Origin: Streptosporangium subroseum
Lineage (GTDB): Bacteria > Actinomycetota > Actinomycetes > Streptosporangiales > Streptosporangiaceae
Direction of reading: 5' to 3'
Assembly (NCBI RefSeq): GCF_900188345.1
Contig: NZ_FZOD01000048.1
Coordinates: 1-64,000, forward strand
DNA: 64,000 nt
Part shown: piece by piece, positions 24,414 to 33,653 of the stretch
How positions within the stretch are numbered: position 1 is the first letter of the stretch
Layout of the letters: every line of letters starts with the position of its first letter
Made by a program: the position numbers and the translations under genes
The notes under the pieces: generated by a model
What the model was told of the DNA's origin: nothing
Seen by the model: only the letters and a program-made list of their open reading frames with translations
Databases searched by the model: none

Positions 24414-25754
24414 ATGCGATTTTCTCTGCGCCGGGCTCTCGCCATCGGCGCCACGCTCGCGGTCGTCGGTGTCATGACGCCGGGGGCCGCCTACTCGCAG
24501 GCTGACGACCCTCGTAGCTGCAACGATCTGATGGGTGCCGACACCCCCGCGTACGTCGTCTGCGTGTGGCTTGCGAAGCCGGAGGAGGCCCTTGACGTCG
24601 CGTTGTTCTGGGGGGCCAACGACTCGGCCAACCTCAAGGAGGCCACTCCCCAGGACGGGAAGTTCCTCGACTGCTCCTCTCCGGGGGACGTCTGCCCCAC
24701 GCCGGAGGGCGAGGAGATCTCGGGCGACGAGAACTCACCCGTCCCCGAGGGCGCCGAGGACGGCGGGGTGCCCGAGTGCGAAGCGGGCCAGGAGTGCGCG
24801 ATCGGCGGGTATGAGGCCGGTGGCGACGGGACGGTGAGCGGATCGGAGCTGGGCGGCTCCAAGCTCCCCGTCGGCGCCGCGACGACCAAGAACGTGACCC
24901 TGCAGGACACCGCCGCTGTCGCCGCCGCCGCCCAGACCCCCACCGGCCAGGCGATCACCGCCGCCAAGGCCGACGGATTCAGGGTCTGGATCGACACCGA
25001 GCTGGCCGACGACTGGAAGGCGGGCACGACGACCTTCGCCGCGGCCGTCAAGCGCATCGGCGCACTGGCCGCGCGGCCGGAGGTGGCCGGGATCCGCTTC
25101 ACCTCCCAGCTGGGCTACAACAAGAACTTCAAGACGGCGGAGGAGATCAACACCTTCGTCACCGCCGCGTCCACGGCCCTGCGCCAGGCCGCGCCCGGTA
25201 AGCGGCTGGGCGTGCACACGGTCGTGCCCGAGTTCGCCTGTGGCGCGAACGCCGCCTGCAAGACGGAGATGCGCAAGCAGTACCCGCTGCTCGTCCCCGA
25301 GCAGTTGGAGGCATCCCTGACCGCCGGGGGCATCGACCAGATCTCCCTGGACACCGGCCTGCTGTACGGCGGTTACACGCCCTGGAAGATCAGCGCCGAG
25401 CAGGCGCAGCGCAACCAGTGGATCCAGGTCCGCGCCAGCTCGTGGGACGTCCTGGCCCAGGTCGCCGCAGAGGAGACCGGTCTCGTCGGTGAGGTCACCG
25501 CCGAGCAGGTCGCCTCCCGGGTGTCCAAGCCCGTCATGGACGGTGCCGCTCAGCAGGTGAACCTCTGGACCCGCGTCCAGAACGCCCAGGGCACGGCGAG
25601 CCGGCTGACCGCCTGGGACGAGTTGAAGAAGCTCACTCCGATCCAGCGCCGCATGGCCGCCGTCTACGACCTGACCACCCCCGAGGTGGACGTGGCCACC
25701 GACCTCAAGAAGCTCTCCGAGGTCTTCGGCCAGATCTATCTGACCACCGCCTGA
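24414..25754 (+). CDS. secreted protein of unknown function
   Basis: A 446-aa exported protein. It has an N-terminal signal peptide (MRFSLRRALAIGA..., cleavage near AYSQA), then a ~110-residue cysteine-containing acidic region (eight Cys, with Pro/Glu/Gly linkers). A soluble C-terminal domain of ~260 residues follows (FRVWIDTELADDW..., IRFTSQLGYNKNFKT, IDQISLDTGLLYGGYTPWKIS). The alternating pattern could be a TIM-barrel-like glycosidase relative, but I recognise no family. ATG 24414 follows GGGGAG. A strong terminator follows, so it is monocistronic. Confidence 0.75.
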   Translation: MRFSLRRALAIGATLAVVGVMTPGAAYSQADDPRSCNDLMGADTPAYVVCVWLAKPEEALDVALFWGANDSANLKEATPQDGKFLDCSSPGDVCPTPEGEEISGDENSPVPEGAEDGGVPECEAGQECAIGGYEAGGDGTVSGSELGGSKLPVGAATTKNVTLQDTAAVAAAAQTPTGQAITAAKADGFRVWIDTELADDWKAGTTTFAAAVKRIGALAARPEVAGIRFTSQLGYNKNFKTAEEINTFVTAASTALRQAAPGKRLGVHTVVPEFACGANAACKTEMRKQYPLLVPEQLEASLTAGGIDQISLDTGLLYGGYTPWKISAEQAQRNQWIQVRASSWDVLAQVAAEETGLVGEVTAEQVASRVSKPVMDGAAQQVNLWTRVQNAQGTASRLTAWDELKKLTPIQRRMAAVYDLTTPEVDVATDLKKLSEVFGQIYLTTA

Positions 25755-25774
25755 CACTCCCTTTTCACCGTTCA

Positions 25775-25811
25775 CCGAAGGCCTGAGGCGACCCACGCCT
25801 CAGGCCTTCGG
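25775..25811 (+). terminator. strong intrinsic-type terminator
   Basis: Perfect 15-bp stem CCGAAGGCCTGAGGC (25775-25789) / GCCTCAGGCCTTCGG (25797-25811) with loop GACCCAC. It begins 20 bp after the stop of the secreted-protein gene. Confidence 0.9.
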
Positions 25812-26375
25812 CATGTCCCGGGACGTCTCCACCACCGTCTGACGACGCCGCCGTGACGGCCGTCCGGCCCGCTCGGTGAACGTGATGACGGTCCGGCCCG
25901 TCCGGTGGACACGACGGCTGCCTGCCCTCCGATCCGTGCCGTCGAAGCCGCGCTCGGTGCTGCCAATAGGGGCATATAGGCGAGCCCAAATATTAACGCA
26001 GGCAATCCAGCCCCCCGAGGCCCTTATCGGCCCGTCGTAACCGCTGGGGATCGGCTAAAAATATGTCAATATTGGCCCCCGTCGATCGATGGATTGATTG
26101 CGAAAATCCAGCTCGCCACCAAACGCTCGCCATCGGAGGATTCAGGTCCGGTGCGGCTTTGCCACCATTCGATCCGGATCGTTGCCTTTACCGGTAACGG
26201 TTTCCCATCGACTCGCGGTTGCTCTTCTCCTGCGATAGGCCTTCCTCGGCTCCCGGGTTCGGCGGTATCCCGATTTACCCTGGAAGGGTTTCAGCATTCG
26301 TCATGGCGGCCTCCCGTGGTCGACCGTGCCGAAAAGTGATCGAGCTGGATGAATTCAGGAAGAAGGCGTTCTTAG
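25812..26375. other. long non-coding stretch with an AT-rich core
   Basis: About 560 bp without a supportable gene. The part 25965-26110 is markedly AT-rich for this genome (ATATTAACG, AAAATATGTCAATATTGG) and contains near-palindromic CAATATTG. It may hold the promoter of the D-amino-acid oxidase gene or a foreign remnant. Reading frames at 26094-26339 show no ribosome site or family signature. Confidence 0.5.
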
Positions 26376-27491
26376 GTGCGCGCGAGTTCAAGGAAGATAC
26401 TTGTCGTCGGGGCAGGCGTGAGCGGACTGACGACTGCGCTCTGTCTGGCCAGGGAAGGATTCCGCGTCACCGTGATCGCGGACAAATTCGCACCCGACAT
26501 TGTCTCGGTCGTCGCGGGCGCGCTGTGGGAGTGGCCGCCCGCGGTGTGCGGTTACCACCACGATCAGATCTCACTCGCTCGCTCCAAGAAGTGGTGCGTC
26601 ACCTCGTACGGAATGTTCGAGGAGCTGGCCCGGGCCAAAGTCCCCGGGGTGGCCATGCGGAGATCCAACTTCTATTTCCGGCATCCCGTCGAGGAGAATC
26701 CGCAGGACCTGCACAAGATGCAGGAGCTCGCGGGGAAGGTGCGCGGCTTCGTCCGCGACCGGTCACTCGCGGAACGCAATGGCATCAGTCCCGATTACGG
26801 CGTGGTCGACGCGTACTCCCACATGGCGCCCATGATCGACACCGACCAGTACATGATGTGGCTGATGCGGCAGGTCAAGGTTCACGGCGTGCAGGTCGAG
26901 CAGTACCGAGTCGAGGGTTTGCTGACCGACCGGAGAGCCGAGCTCCTCGACCGGTTCGACGCCGAGGCGATCGTGTGCTGCGCGGGTCTCGGCACCGCCC
27001 AGCTCCGCGGCATCGACATGTATCCGCTCCGTGGCGCGCTGGTACGGGTCCGCAACGACGGGATTCGCGGATGCCGGATCAACGAGGCCCACTGCGTCTC
27101 CCACACCGAGGGGAAAGACGAACAGGACATCGTCTTCATCGTGCCGCGTAGCCAGAGAATCCTTGTTCTCGGAGGACTGGCGGAAAAGGACGAATGGGGT
27201 ACGGATATCAACCTGGAGAATCATGGTCCGGTGCGGGAGATGTATGAACGCTGCCTGGCGTTCATGCCCGCACTGCGACGTGCCGAGCTGGATCCCGATG
27301 AGCCGGTCCGGGTTGGGTTGCGGCCTTTCCGGCGGGAGAACGTCTGCCTGGAATGGGATGAAGAAGGGCAGATCATTTACAATTTCGCACACGGTGGGGC
27401 CGGGTTCAGTTTCTCCTGGGGATGCGCCCAGGAGGCCGTCGGTCTGGTGCGTTCGGCCGTAGAGGATCGCACGTACTCGTATTCCTTCTGA
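26376..27491 (+). CDS. D-amino-acid oxidase family flavoprotein
   Basis: A 371-aa protein with the N-terminal FAD motif VVGAGVSGLTTALCLA. The C-terminal signature of D-amino-acid oxidases follows: substrate-arginine region VGLRPFRRENVCLE, then FAHGGAGFSFSWGCAQE, corresponding to the conserved HGGxGxxxxWG. It should convert D-amino acids to 2-oxo acids, ammonia and H2O2. The GTG start at 26376 lies after AGGAAGAAGG. An L,D-transpeptidase gene begins 33 bp downstream, suggesting a link to D-amino-acid turnover in the cell wall. Confidence 0.85.
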   Translation: MRASSRKILVVGAGVSGLTTALCLAREGFRVTVIADKFAPDIVSVVAGALWEWPPAVCGYHHDQISLARSKKWCVTSYGMFEELARAKVPGVAMRRSNFYFRHPVEENPQDLHKMQELAGKVRGFVRDRSLAERNGISPDYGVVDAYSHMAPMIDTDQYMMWLMRQVKVHGVQVEQYRVEGLLTDRRAELLDRFDAEAIVCCAGLGTAQLRGIDMYPLRGALVRVRNDGIRGCRINEAHCVSHTEGKDEQDIVFIVPRSQRILVLGGLAEKDEWGTDINLENHGPVREMYERCLAFMPALRRAELDPDEPVRVGLRPFRRENVCLEWDEEGQIIYNFAHGGAGFSFSWGCAQEAVGLVRSAVEDRTYSYSF

Positions 27492-27524
27492 CTGGTTTCG
27501 CCGGAGAGCGGATGGGCGTGAAAT

Positions 27525-28379
27525 ATGCGAAGAACCGTCAAGTGTTTTCTGGTCGCGAACACGATCCTCACGTTGACCGCGTGCCTGCCGATCGGCAGTG
27601 CGCATATTGGTATCGGTCCACCGGGACATCCGGGGGCGCCCAGGCCTCATGCCGGCTCCTCCGTGCCCCAGACCGGGAGCGTCGCGGCGTCGGGGTTCAC
27701 CACCCTGCGCGTCGGAGACAGCGGGGCCCAGGTCCAGCAGGTCCAGAGGCGGCTCGACCGGCTGGGGTTCGCCTCGGGGTCTCCCAGCCCCGAATACCGT
27801 CCCGCCCTGCGCGCGGCCGTATGGGCCTTCCAGAAGGCGAACGAACTGCCTCCCGCCGACGAGGTCGACCTGACGACCTGGCGGGCGCTCTCCCACCCGG
27901 CGCGGTTCAGGCCGCTGGTGCGCGCCGCGGAGCCCACGAGGGTGGAGATCGACCTGCGGCGCCAGCTCCTCACGGCCTGGAAGGACGGCAAGCCCGCGCT
28001 GGTCACCCACATCTCGACGGGCAACGGCGAGCACTACTGCGAGAAGGGCCGCTGCGGGGTCGCCGTCACGCCCGTCGGTGACTTCCGCGCCTGGTTCCGG
28101 ACGCCCGGATGGACCAAGGGGCCCCTGGGCGAGCAGTTCTACACCGTCTATTTCAATGGGGAGGTCGGCTTCCACGGCTCCGAACGGGTCCCCCTGCGTC
28201 CCGCGTCCCACGGATGCATCCGCGTCCCGCTCCACAACGCCAGACCCCTCTACGACATGATCCCGACGGGGACCCCGGTCTACGTCCGCCGCTCCGAGGC
28301 TCCCGAACGCCCCGGGGGTTCCGGGCGTCCCGGGCGTCCCGGGCAGAACGCGGAGCAGGAGAAGACCGAACGGAGCTGA
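27525..28379 (+). CDS. lipoprotein L,D-transpeptidase with peptidoglycan-binding domain
   Basis: A 284-aa exported cell-wall enzyme. The signal peptide has a lipobox-like LTAC (Cys at about 20). A PG_binding_1 domain (about 60-115, LRVGDSGAQVQQVQRRLDRLG) precedes the YkuD catalytic domain (about 130-255) with the catalytic cysteine in SHGCIRVPLHNA. It forms 3-3 cross-links between peptidoglycan stems or attaches proteins. The C-terminal ~25 residues are Gly/Pro/Arg-rich repeats (RPGGSGRPGRPG). A tandem repeat of the DNA starts just before the stop codon. Confidence 0.9.
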   Translation: MRRTVKCFLVANTILTLTACLPIGSAHIGIGPPGHPGAPRPHAGSSVPQTGSVAASGFTTLRVGDSGAQVQQVQRRLDRLGFASGSPSPEYRPALRAAVWAFQKANELPPADEVDLTTWRALSHPARFRPLVRAAEPTRVEIDLRRQLLTAWKDGKPALVTHISTGNGEHYCEKGRCGVAVTPVGDFRAWFRTPGWTKGPLGEQFYTVYFNGEVGFHGSERVPLRPASHGCIRVPLHNARPLYDMIPTGTPVYVRRSEAPERPGGSGRPGRPGQNAEQEKTERS

Positions 28380-28544
28380 CCGGAGCCGGGGCTTCTCGTA
28401 CCTCACCTGGCCGCGGGCCGTACGGGAGGGCGGGGCGATCATCGGGCGCGCATACCGAACGGAGTCGATCGGAGCCGGGACCTTCTCGCCGCACCTGGCC
28501 AGATGCCGTACGGGAGGGTGAGGCGGTCACCGTGCGCGCATGCC
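28368..28544. repeat. ~89-bp tandem repeat spanning the L,D-transpeptidase stop
   Basis: Copy 1 (28368-28456) contains the last codons and the TGA at 28377-28379; copy 2 (28457-28544) is a diverged repeat. Shared blocks are GAACGGAG, CGGAGCCGGG, CACCTGGCC, GCCGTACGGGAGGG and GCGCGCAT. The remaining 28545-28826 shows no gene. Confidence 0.75.
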
Positions 28545-28826
28545 GAAACCGGCGGCAGGTGTCGAGACCGCGCCGGCGGGGAATGGATCTGATCCACGCT
28601 CGGCCCGCGACTGGCTCATCGCGGCCGGTAGGGGGGATTCACGGGTCGAGCGTGGGCGAACCGTCGGGAGTGCCGCCAGGTCAGCGGTTGCCAGAGGTGC
28701 CATGAGGTCGGTATGCCGACCTCTGGCCTCGCCGAGGGCCTCGGGGTCGAGGACCACGCGCTCGGGGACAGCGGCGCATCGGCGAGGGCCGGATCGAGGT
28801 CTGTTCGGGACGTCTCCTCTTCGGGC

Positions 28827-29027
28827 CTACTTGAGGTAGTTGCCGAACTCCTCCAGGGACATGAGACCGTTGCCATCGTGGTCGATCTTGGCGATGGCCT
28901 CGGTGGCAGCCTCGATGGTGATCGGCTGGCCGAGCACCTCCATGAGCTGCGTCAGCTCGTTGGCCGAGATGAAGCCGTCGTTATCGACATCGACAATCTT
29001 GAAAGTCATCGCGTAGTCGTCCGCCAT
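28827..29027 (-). CDS. small calmodulin-like EF-hand protein
   Basis: A 66-aa soluble protein made of one pair of EF-hands. Calcium loops are DVDNDGFISANE (about 13-24) and DHDGNGLMSLEE (about 49-60), both with Asp at position 1 and Glu at 12, so both should bind Ca2+. Small EF-hand proteins of this kind occur in many actinomycetes as presumed calcium buffers or sensors. It is monocistronic, on its own promoter in the 29030-29130 AT-richer gap. Confidence 0.92.
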   Translation of the reverse strand: MADDYAMTFKIVDVDNDGFISANELTQLMEVLGQPITIEAATEAIAKIDHDGNGLMSLEEFGNYLK

Positions 29028-29134
29028 GAGGGCATCCGCCTTCCAGAGCAGGGGAATCAGACGCGAAGCACATTAGCGGGATATCGCTAGGTTGAGGACA
29101 TTCTTGCTTTCTTACTCGACCTCCTTGACGTTCC

Positions 29135-29164
29135 CCCTCCCCTGACGGGTCACGGGGGAGGGGT
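29135..29164 (-). terminator. second hairpin downstream of secDF
   Basis: CCCCTCCCC (29135-29143) pairs with GGGGAGGGG (29156-29164). It follows the stronger hairpin at 29174-29208 in the direction of secDF transcription and may act as a back-up terminator. Confidence 0.55.
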
Positions 29165-29173
29165 TCTCCGCGG

Positions 29174-29208
29174 GCTCATGGAGGGCGGGAGCCGCCCTCC
29201 ATGAGCCT
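29174..29208 (-). terminator. strong terminator of secDF
   Basis: Perfect 16-bp stem GGCTCATGGAGGGCGG / CCGCCCTCCATGAGCC with a 3-nt loop, starting 8 bp after the secDF stop codon. Confidence 0.9.
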
Positions 29209-29216
29209 CGGTGCGG

Positions 29217-31487
29217 TCAGAGCACGGCGCCCGACCCCTCGGGGGCGGCGACCTTCCCCCTGCGCTTGGGCTGCGGCGGCGGTGTGGAGCTGCGCTTCTC
29301 GAGCTCGATCGCCAGCGGCACCGCGACCAGCGCCGAGGAGAGCGTGCCGGCGATGATGCCGATCAGCAGCGCCACCGCGAAGTTCGTCAGCGAGTCGCCA
29401 CCGAGCATGGCCAGCGCCGCCAGGATGAACAGCGCCCCCAGGCCCGTGTTCACCGTACGGGGCACGGTCTGCAGGATCGCGGTGTTCGCCACCTCCTCGA
29501 ACGAGACCTTGCGCTGCGCTCCCCACAGTTCGCGGATGCGGTCGAAGACCACGACCTTGTCGTTGACCGAGTAGCCGATCACGGTGAGCATCGCCGCCAG
29601 GAAGACCCCGTCCACCGGCTTGTTCAACCACGCGAACGTGCCGATCACGATCGCCGCGTCGGCGACCAGGGCCAGCACCGCCGCGAGCCCGAACGTCCAC
29701 CGGAACCGGAACACGAGGTAGGCGAGCTGCGCGGCGAGCGCGACGCACAGCGCGATGAGCGCGTTGCGGCGCAGCTCGTCCCCGAGGCTCGGGCCGATGA
29801 GCTCGTCGCGTTCCTTGGTGACCTGGCCTCCCCTGCTCTCCAGCGCGGTCTCGATCTTCGCCACCTCGGCGTTGCCGATCTGACCGGTTCGTACGGAGAT
29901 GTCATCGCCCGACGACTGCACCACCGCGTTCGGGTAGCCCACGCCGCTGACCAGCTCGCGAGCGGCGTCGGCGGTCATCGGGGTGCTCGTGGAGTACTCC
30001 ACGAGCCTGCCTCCGGTGAACTCCACGCCGTAGTTGAGCCCTCGGACCATCAGGCCGCCCACCGCGACGCCCACCAGCGCGCAGGTGACCGCGAGATAGA
30101 GCGCACGGCGGCGCATCAGGTCGGGCCTGCGCGCGTTCAGCCAGGTCCGGACGCGCCCGATGTCGGACAGTCCGGTCAGCTTCGGCCGATCCAGCACGCT
30201 CCTGCGGCTCATCGCCCACTGTGTCATGACGCGGGTGATGACCATCGCGGTGATCAGTGAGGCGACCACGCCGATGCTCAGCGTGACGCCGAACCCGCGC
30301 ACCGGCCCCGAGGCCAGGAAGAACAGCAGTCCCGCGGCGAGAAGCGTGGTGATGTTGGAGTCGGCCACCGCGCTCCAGGCGTTGCGGAAGCCCTTCTCCA
30401 GCGCGGTCTTGAAGTTCGGTTCGAGGGCGTACTCCTCCCGGGCGCGTTCGAAGACCAGCACGTTGGCGTCGACCGCCATGCCGATCGCCAGCACGAAGCC
30501 CGCGAGGCCGGGCAGGGTGAGCGTGGCGCCGAGTCCCACCAGCGCCGCGTAGGAGATGAGCGCGTAACAGATCAGGGCGATCGCGGCGATGAAGCCCACG
30601 AGCCGGTAGGTCACGATGATGAACAGCGCGGTGAGTATCACGCCGATGACCGCGGCCTGGGCACTGGCCGCGATCGCGGCGGCGCCGAGCGTCGGGCCGA
30701 CGGTCCGCTGCTCGACGATCTCGACGGGCACCGGCAGGGAACCGCCCTTGATCAGCGTGGCCAGGTCCCTGGCCTCATCCGCGGTGAAGTTGCCGGTGAT
30801 CTGCGTCGAGCCGCTGGGCAGACCCACCCTGCAGGCCACGTCCGAGTTCATCTGCGGCGAGACGACGACCTTGGAGTCGAGGACGATGGCGACCCTGCGC
30901 TTCGGGTCGCCCACCGGGTTGCAGGCGGCCGCGCCGGTCAGCTTGGCCCACGCCTCACGACCCTGCTCGCGGAAGTCGACGGCGACGTACCAGCCGCCGC
31001 CCAGCTGGGCGTCGTTCCCTGCCCCGGCGTCGCTGACACCGTCGCCGGTGAGCTGGGCCGGTCCGAGGAGCAGCTTGGCGCCGTACTCATCGTTCATGAT
31101 CTGCTCCCCCTTCCGCGCCTTGGCCGTGGCGTCGGGCACGGCGAGGACGGGGTGGAAGGTGAGCTGGGCGGTCTTGCCGATGATCGCGGCGGCCTTGGCC
31201 GGGTCCTGCACGCCGGGCAGTTCCACGATGATGCGCCGCTCGCCGGAACGGGCCAGCGGCGCGTCCGCCACCCCCAGGGAGTCGGCCCGGCGGCGGAGCA
31301 CCTCAAGGGTGCGGTCGGTGGCCTCGGCGTTGGCCTTGACGGTCGGGGAGTCTCTCGTCTCCAGCACGATCTGGGTGCCGCCGCGCAGGTCGAGACCCAG
31401 GCGCGGGGACATGGTCAGGGCGATGAACAATGAGGTCGCGATGACGGCTAACGCCGCCATCGCACGCACCACAGGGGCACGCGTCAT
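29217..31487 (-). CDS. secDF: SecDF fusion, protein-export membrane subunit
   Basis: A 756-aa protein that fuses SecD (about 1-430) and SecF (about 450-756), RND-type proton-driven helpers of Sec translocation. SecD features are LGLDLRGGTQIVLETR, the P1-like periplasmic region IVELPGVQDPAKA and membrane block GMAVDANVLVFERAREE. SecF features are YGVEFTGGRLVEY and the C-terminal GYSVNDKVVVFDRIRELWG. Twelve membrane helices fit. ATG 31487 follows GGAGG. The SecD part's periplasmic domain looks shorter than in E. coli SecD. The gene is alone, not next to yajC, so it may be an accessory copy. Confidence 0.93.
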   Translation of the reverse strand: MTRAPVVRAMAALAVIATSLFIALTMSPRLGLDLRGGTQIVLETRDSPTVKANAEATDRTLEVLRRRADSLGVADAPLARSGERRIIVELPGVQDPAKAAAIIGKTAQLTFHPVLAVPDATAKARKGEQIMNDEYGAKLLLGPAQLTGDGVSDAGAGNDAQLGGGWYVAVDFREQGREAWAKLTGAAACNPVGDPKRRVAIVLDSKVVVSPQMNSDVACRVGLPSGSTQITGNFTADEARDLATLIKGGSLPVPVEIVEQRTVGPTLGAAAIAASAQAAVIGVILTALFIIVTYRLVGFIAAIALICYALISYAALVGLGATLTLPGLAGFVLAIGMAVDANVLVFERAREEYALEPNFKTALEKGFRNAWSAVADSNITTLLAAGLLFFLASGPVRGFGVTLSIGVVASLITAMVITRVMTQWAMSRRSVLDRPKLTGLSDIGRVRTWLNARRPDLMRRRALYLAVTCALVGVAVGGLMVRGLNYGVEFTGGRLVEYSTSTPMTADAARELVSGVGYPNAVVQSSGDDISVRTGQIGNAEVAKIETALESRGGQVTKERDELIGPSLGDELRRNALIALCVALAAQLAYLVFRFRWTFGLAAVLALVADAAIVIGTFAWLNKPVDGVFLAAMLTVIGYSVNDKVVVFDRIRELWGAQRKVSFEEVANTAILQTVPRTVNTGLGALFILAALAMLGGDSLTNFAVALLIGIIAGTLSSALVAVPLAIELEKRSSTPPPQPKRRGKVAAPEGSGAVL

Positions 31488-31621
31488 AGAAGCCTCCACA
31501 ACTGGGGGGAGGTTTCGGATATGGCAAGGCACCCGGAGTGATTCCGGGATATTTCATCGGGGGCTTTCAGCTCATACCCGCCGTATCTCATAAACGTGCC
31601 ATGCGGGGGTAGTGCGCATGC

Positions 31622-33283
31622 ATGCGACTGACCTACACAGCTGACCTATGGTGGAAGAACGCGGTCGTCTACTGCCTCGACGTCGAGACCTACAAGGACG
31701 GCAACGGCGACGGCATCGGAGACTTCCGCGGTCTCACCCAGCAGGTCGACCACCTGGACCGGCTCGGCGTGACCTGCATCTGGTTGATGCCGTTCTTCCC
31801 GAGCCCCAGCCGCGACGACGGCTACGACATCGACGACTTCTACTCCGTTGATCCCCGTCTGGGCACCCTGGGCGACTTCGTGGAGTTCATGCGCACCGCC
31901 AGGGACCGGGGTATGCGCGTGATCGCCGACCTCGTGGTCAACCACACCTCCGACGAGCACCCCTGGTTCAAGGAGGCGCGCTCCAGCCGGGACTCGCCCA
32001 AACGGGACTGGTACATCTGGCAGGACAAGCCCGATCCCGTCGATCCCAAGGCCATCGTCTTCCCCGACAAGGAGGACAGCCTCTGGGAGCTCGACAAGAA
32101 GACCGGCCAGTACTACTACCACAGCTTCTACAAGTTCCAGCCCGACCTGAACACGGCCAATCCGGAGGTCCGCGACGAGATCGCGCGCATCCTCGGCTTC
32201 TGGATGGAGCTCGGGCTGTCCGGGTTCCGGGTGGACGCCGTGCCCTTCCTGATCGAGGGCATCGGCGGCGACCCGCACGAGTTCCTCGCCGACCTGCGCT
32301 CCTTCATGAACCGCCGCGACGGCACCTCGATCCTGCTGGGCGAGGTCAACCTGCCCTACCCGGACCTGATGGAATACTTCGGCGACGCCGACAACGGCGA
32401 CGAGGTCACCATGTGTTTCGACTTCATCGCCATGCAGCGGTTCCACCTGTCGATGGCCCGCCAGAACCCGGAGCTCCTCGCCGACGCCCTGCGCGAGCGG
32501 CCCGAGCCGCCCGACGACTCCCAGTGGGCGATGTTCGTCCGCAACCACGACGAGCTGACCCTCGACAAGCTCACCGAGTCGCAGAAGCAGGAGGTCTTCG
32601 ACGCCTTCGGTCCCGACAAGGACATGCAGGTCTACGATCGGGGCCTCCGCCGTCGCCTGCCGCCGATGCTCGACGGCGACCTGCGACGGATGAAGCTCGC
32701 CTACAGCGTGCTGTTCTCGCTGCCGGGTACGCCGGTGCTCTTCTACGGCGAGGAGATCGGCCTCGGCGAGAACCTCAAGGGCGAGGGTCGGATGGCCGTC
32801 CGGGTCCCGATGCAGTGGTCCGCGAGCGGCGGGTTCTCACCCAACCCCAAGACCCTCGTGCCGTCTCCCACGGGGAAGTTCGGCCCGAAGAACGTCAACG
32901 TGAACGACCAGCGCCGCGACCCGGACTCGATGCTCCGATGGATCATGCTGCTGATCGAGCGCTACCGGGAGTCGCCCGAGCTGGCCTGGGGCGCCTACGA
33001 GGTGCTGGACGCCGGGGACGAGGCCGTGCTGGCCCACCGGGCCGACGCCGAGGGCGGCACCGTGGTCGCCGTCCACAACTTCGCCGACCGCGAGGCGAAG
33101 GTGGAGCTCACGCTCGAAAAGCTCGGCCACTGCGACGTGCTGACCGACCTGCTGGTGGACGGCACGCTCAAACTGCCCCGCAGCGGCCGGGTCAAGTTCA
33201 CGCTGGAGCCGTACGGCACCCGCTGGTTCCGCGCCTCCATCCCCGACGCACCCCTGGAGGACAGCTCGGCCAAGAGCGGGTGA
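31622..33283 (+). CDS. GH13 alpha-amylase family enzyme, trehalose-synthase-like
   Basis: A 553-aa cytosolic enzyme with a GH13 barrel. The N terminus (WWKNAVVYCLDVETYKDGNGDGIGDF) and GYDIDDFYSVDP are typical of the TreS / maltose glucosyltransferase subgroup. Catalytic residues are the nucleophile Asp in GFRVDAVPF, the acid Glu in LLGEVNLP and the third Asp in RNHDELTL; the second conserved region is ADLVVNHTSDEHPW. A C-terminal beta domain (about 455-540) completes it. Substitutions in region III (EVNLP) leave the exact specificity (maltose-trehalose interconversion, alpha-glucosidase or other) open. It is monocistronic. Confidence 0.88.
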   Translation: MRLTYTADLWWKNAVVYCLDVETYKDGNGDGIGDFRGLTQQVDHLDRLGVTCIWLMPFFPSPSRDDGYDIDDFYSVDPRLGTLGDFVEFMRTARDRGMRVIADLVVNHTSDEHPWFKEARSSRDSPKRDWYIWQDKPDPVDPKAIVFPDKEDSLWELDKKTGQYYYHSFYKFQPDLNTANPEVRDEIARILGFWMELGLSGFRVDAVPFLIEGIGGDPHEFLADLRSFMNRRDGTSILLGEVNLPYPDLMEYFGDADNGDEVTMCFDFIAMQRFHLSMARQNPELLADALRERPEPPDDSQWAMFVRNHDELTLDKLTESQKQEVFDAFGPDKDMQVYDRGLRRRLPPMLDGDLRRMKLAYSVLFSLPGTPVLFYGEEIGLGENLKGEGRMAVRVPMQWSASGGFSPNPKTLVPSPTGKFGPKNVNVNDQRRDPDSMLRWIMLLIERYRESPELAWGAYEVLDAGDEAVLAHRADAEGGTVVAVHNFADREAKVELTLEKLGHCDVLTDLLVDGTLKLPRSGRVKFTLEPYGTRWFRASIPDAPLEDSSAKSG

Positions 33284-33495
33284 CCCTCCTTCAGGGCGCA
33301 CCCCGGGTGAGCCCGGCCGGGTGGACGCGTGCCGGATGGGCCGAGCGGTCCGGCCGGGGGGCGCGTGCCGGAACCGCATCGCCGCGGCCGGTGCGGGGGA
33401 GGGGCGCGCCCGAGTACGGAGAGGTCTCCCGATGCGCATATGCTGCGCATCGTCGTTTTCGTGGATTTAGCAGGACATAGAGGGAGAAGCTCGCC

Positions 33496-33582
33496 GTGTA
33501 CAAGGAGTTCGCAGTTGAGGCCGTGGTGTGGCTGATCCCCGTCGCCGTTCTGCTCGGACTGGCTTTCATGATCACTGCCTGA
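33496..33582 (+). CDS. 28-residue single-helix membrane peptide
   Basis: A short frame starting at GTG 33496 encodes MYKEFAVEAVVWL followed by IPVAVLLGLAFMITA. A charged N terminus precedes one 20-residue hydrophobic helix. It is preceded by AGGGAGAAG with 6-nt spacing and by an AT-richer promoter-like stretch (33440-33475). It lies between the GH13 gene and the convergent channel gene. Size, topology and a good ribosome site suggest a real small membrane protein. The function is unknown. Confidence 0.6.
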   Translation: MYKEFAVEAVVWLIPVAVLLGLAFMITA

Positions 33583-33653
33583 TCCGGGCGGAGCAGGGGA
33601 GCCCGAGACGCCGCCGGAGACCTGGGCGGCGTCCGGCCAGGACGGTCACGGGG

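Noticed and set aside
26763..28442. 559-codon minus-strand open frame
   Set aside because: Opposite the D-amino-acid oxidase and L,D-transpeptidase genes; no family resemblance.
28380..28826. Small protein genes downstream of the L,D-transpeptidase
   Set aside because: Frames here fall in the 89-bp repeat or its GC-rich flank and have no ribosome site or recognisable motif.
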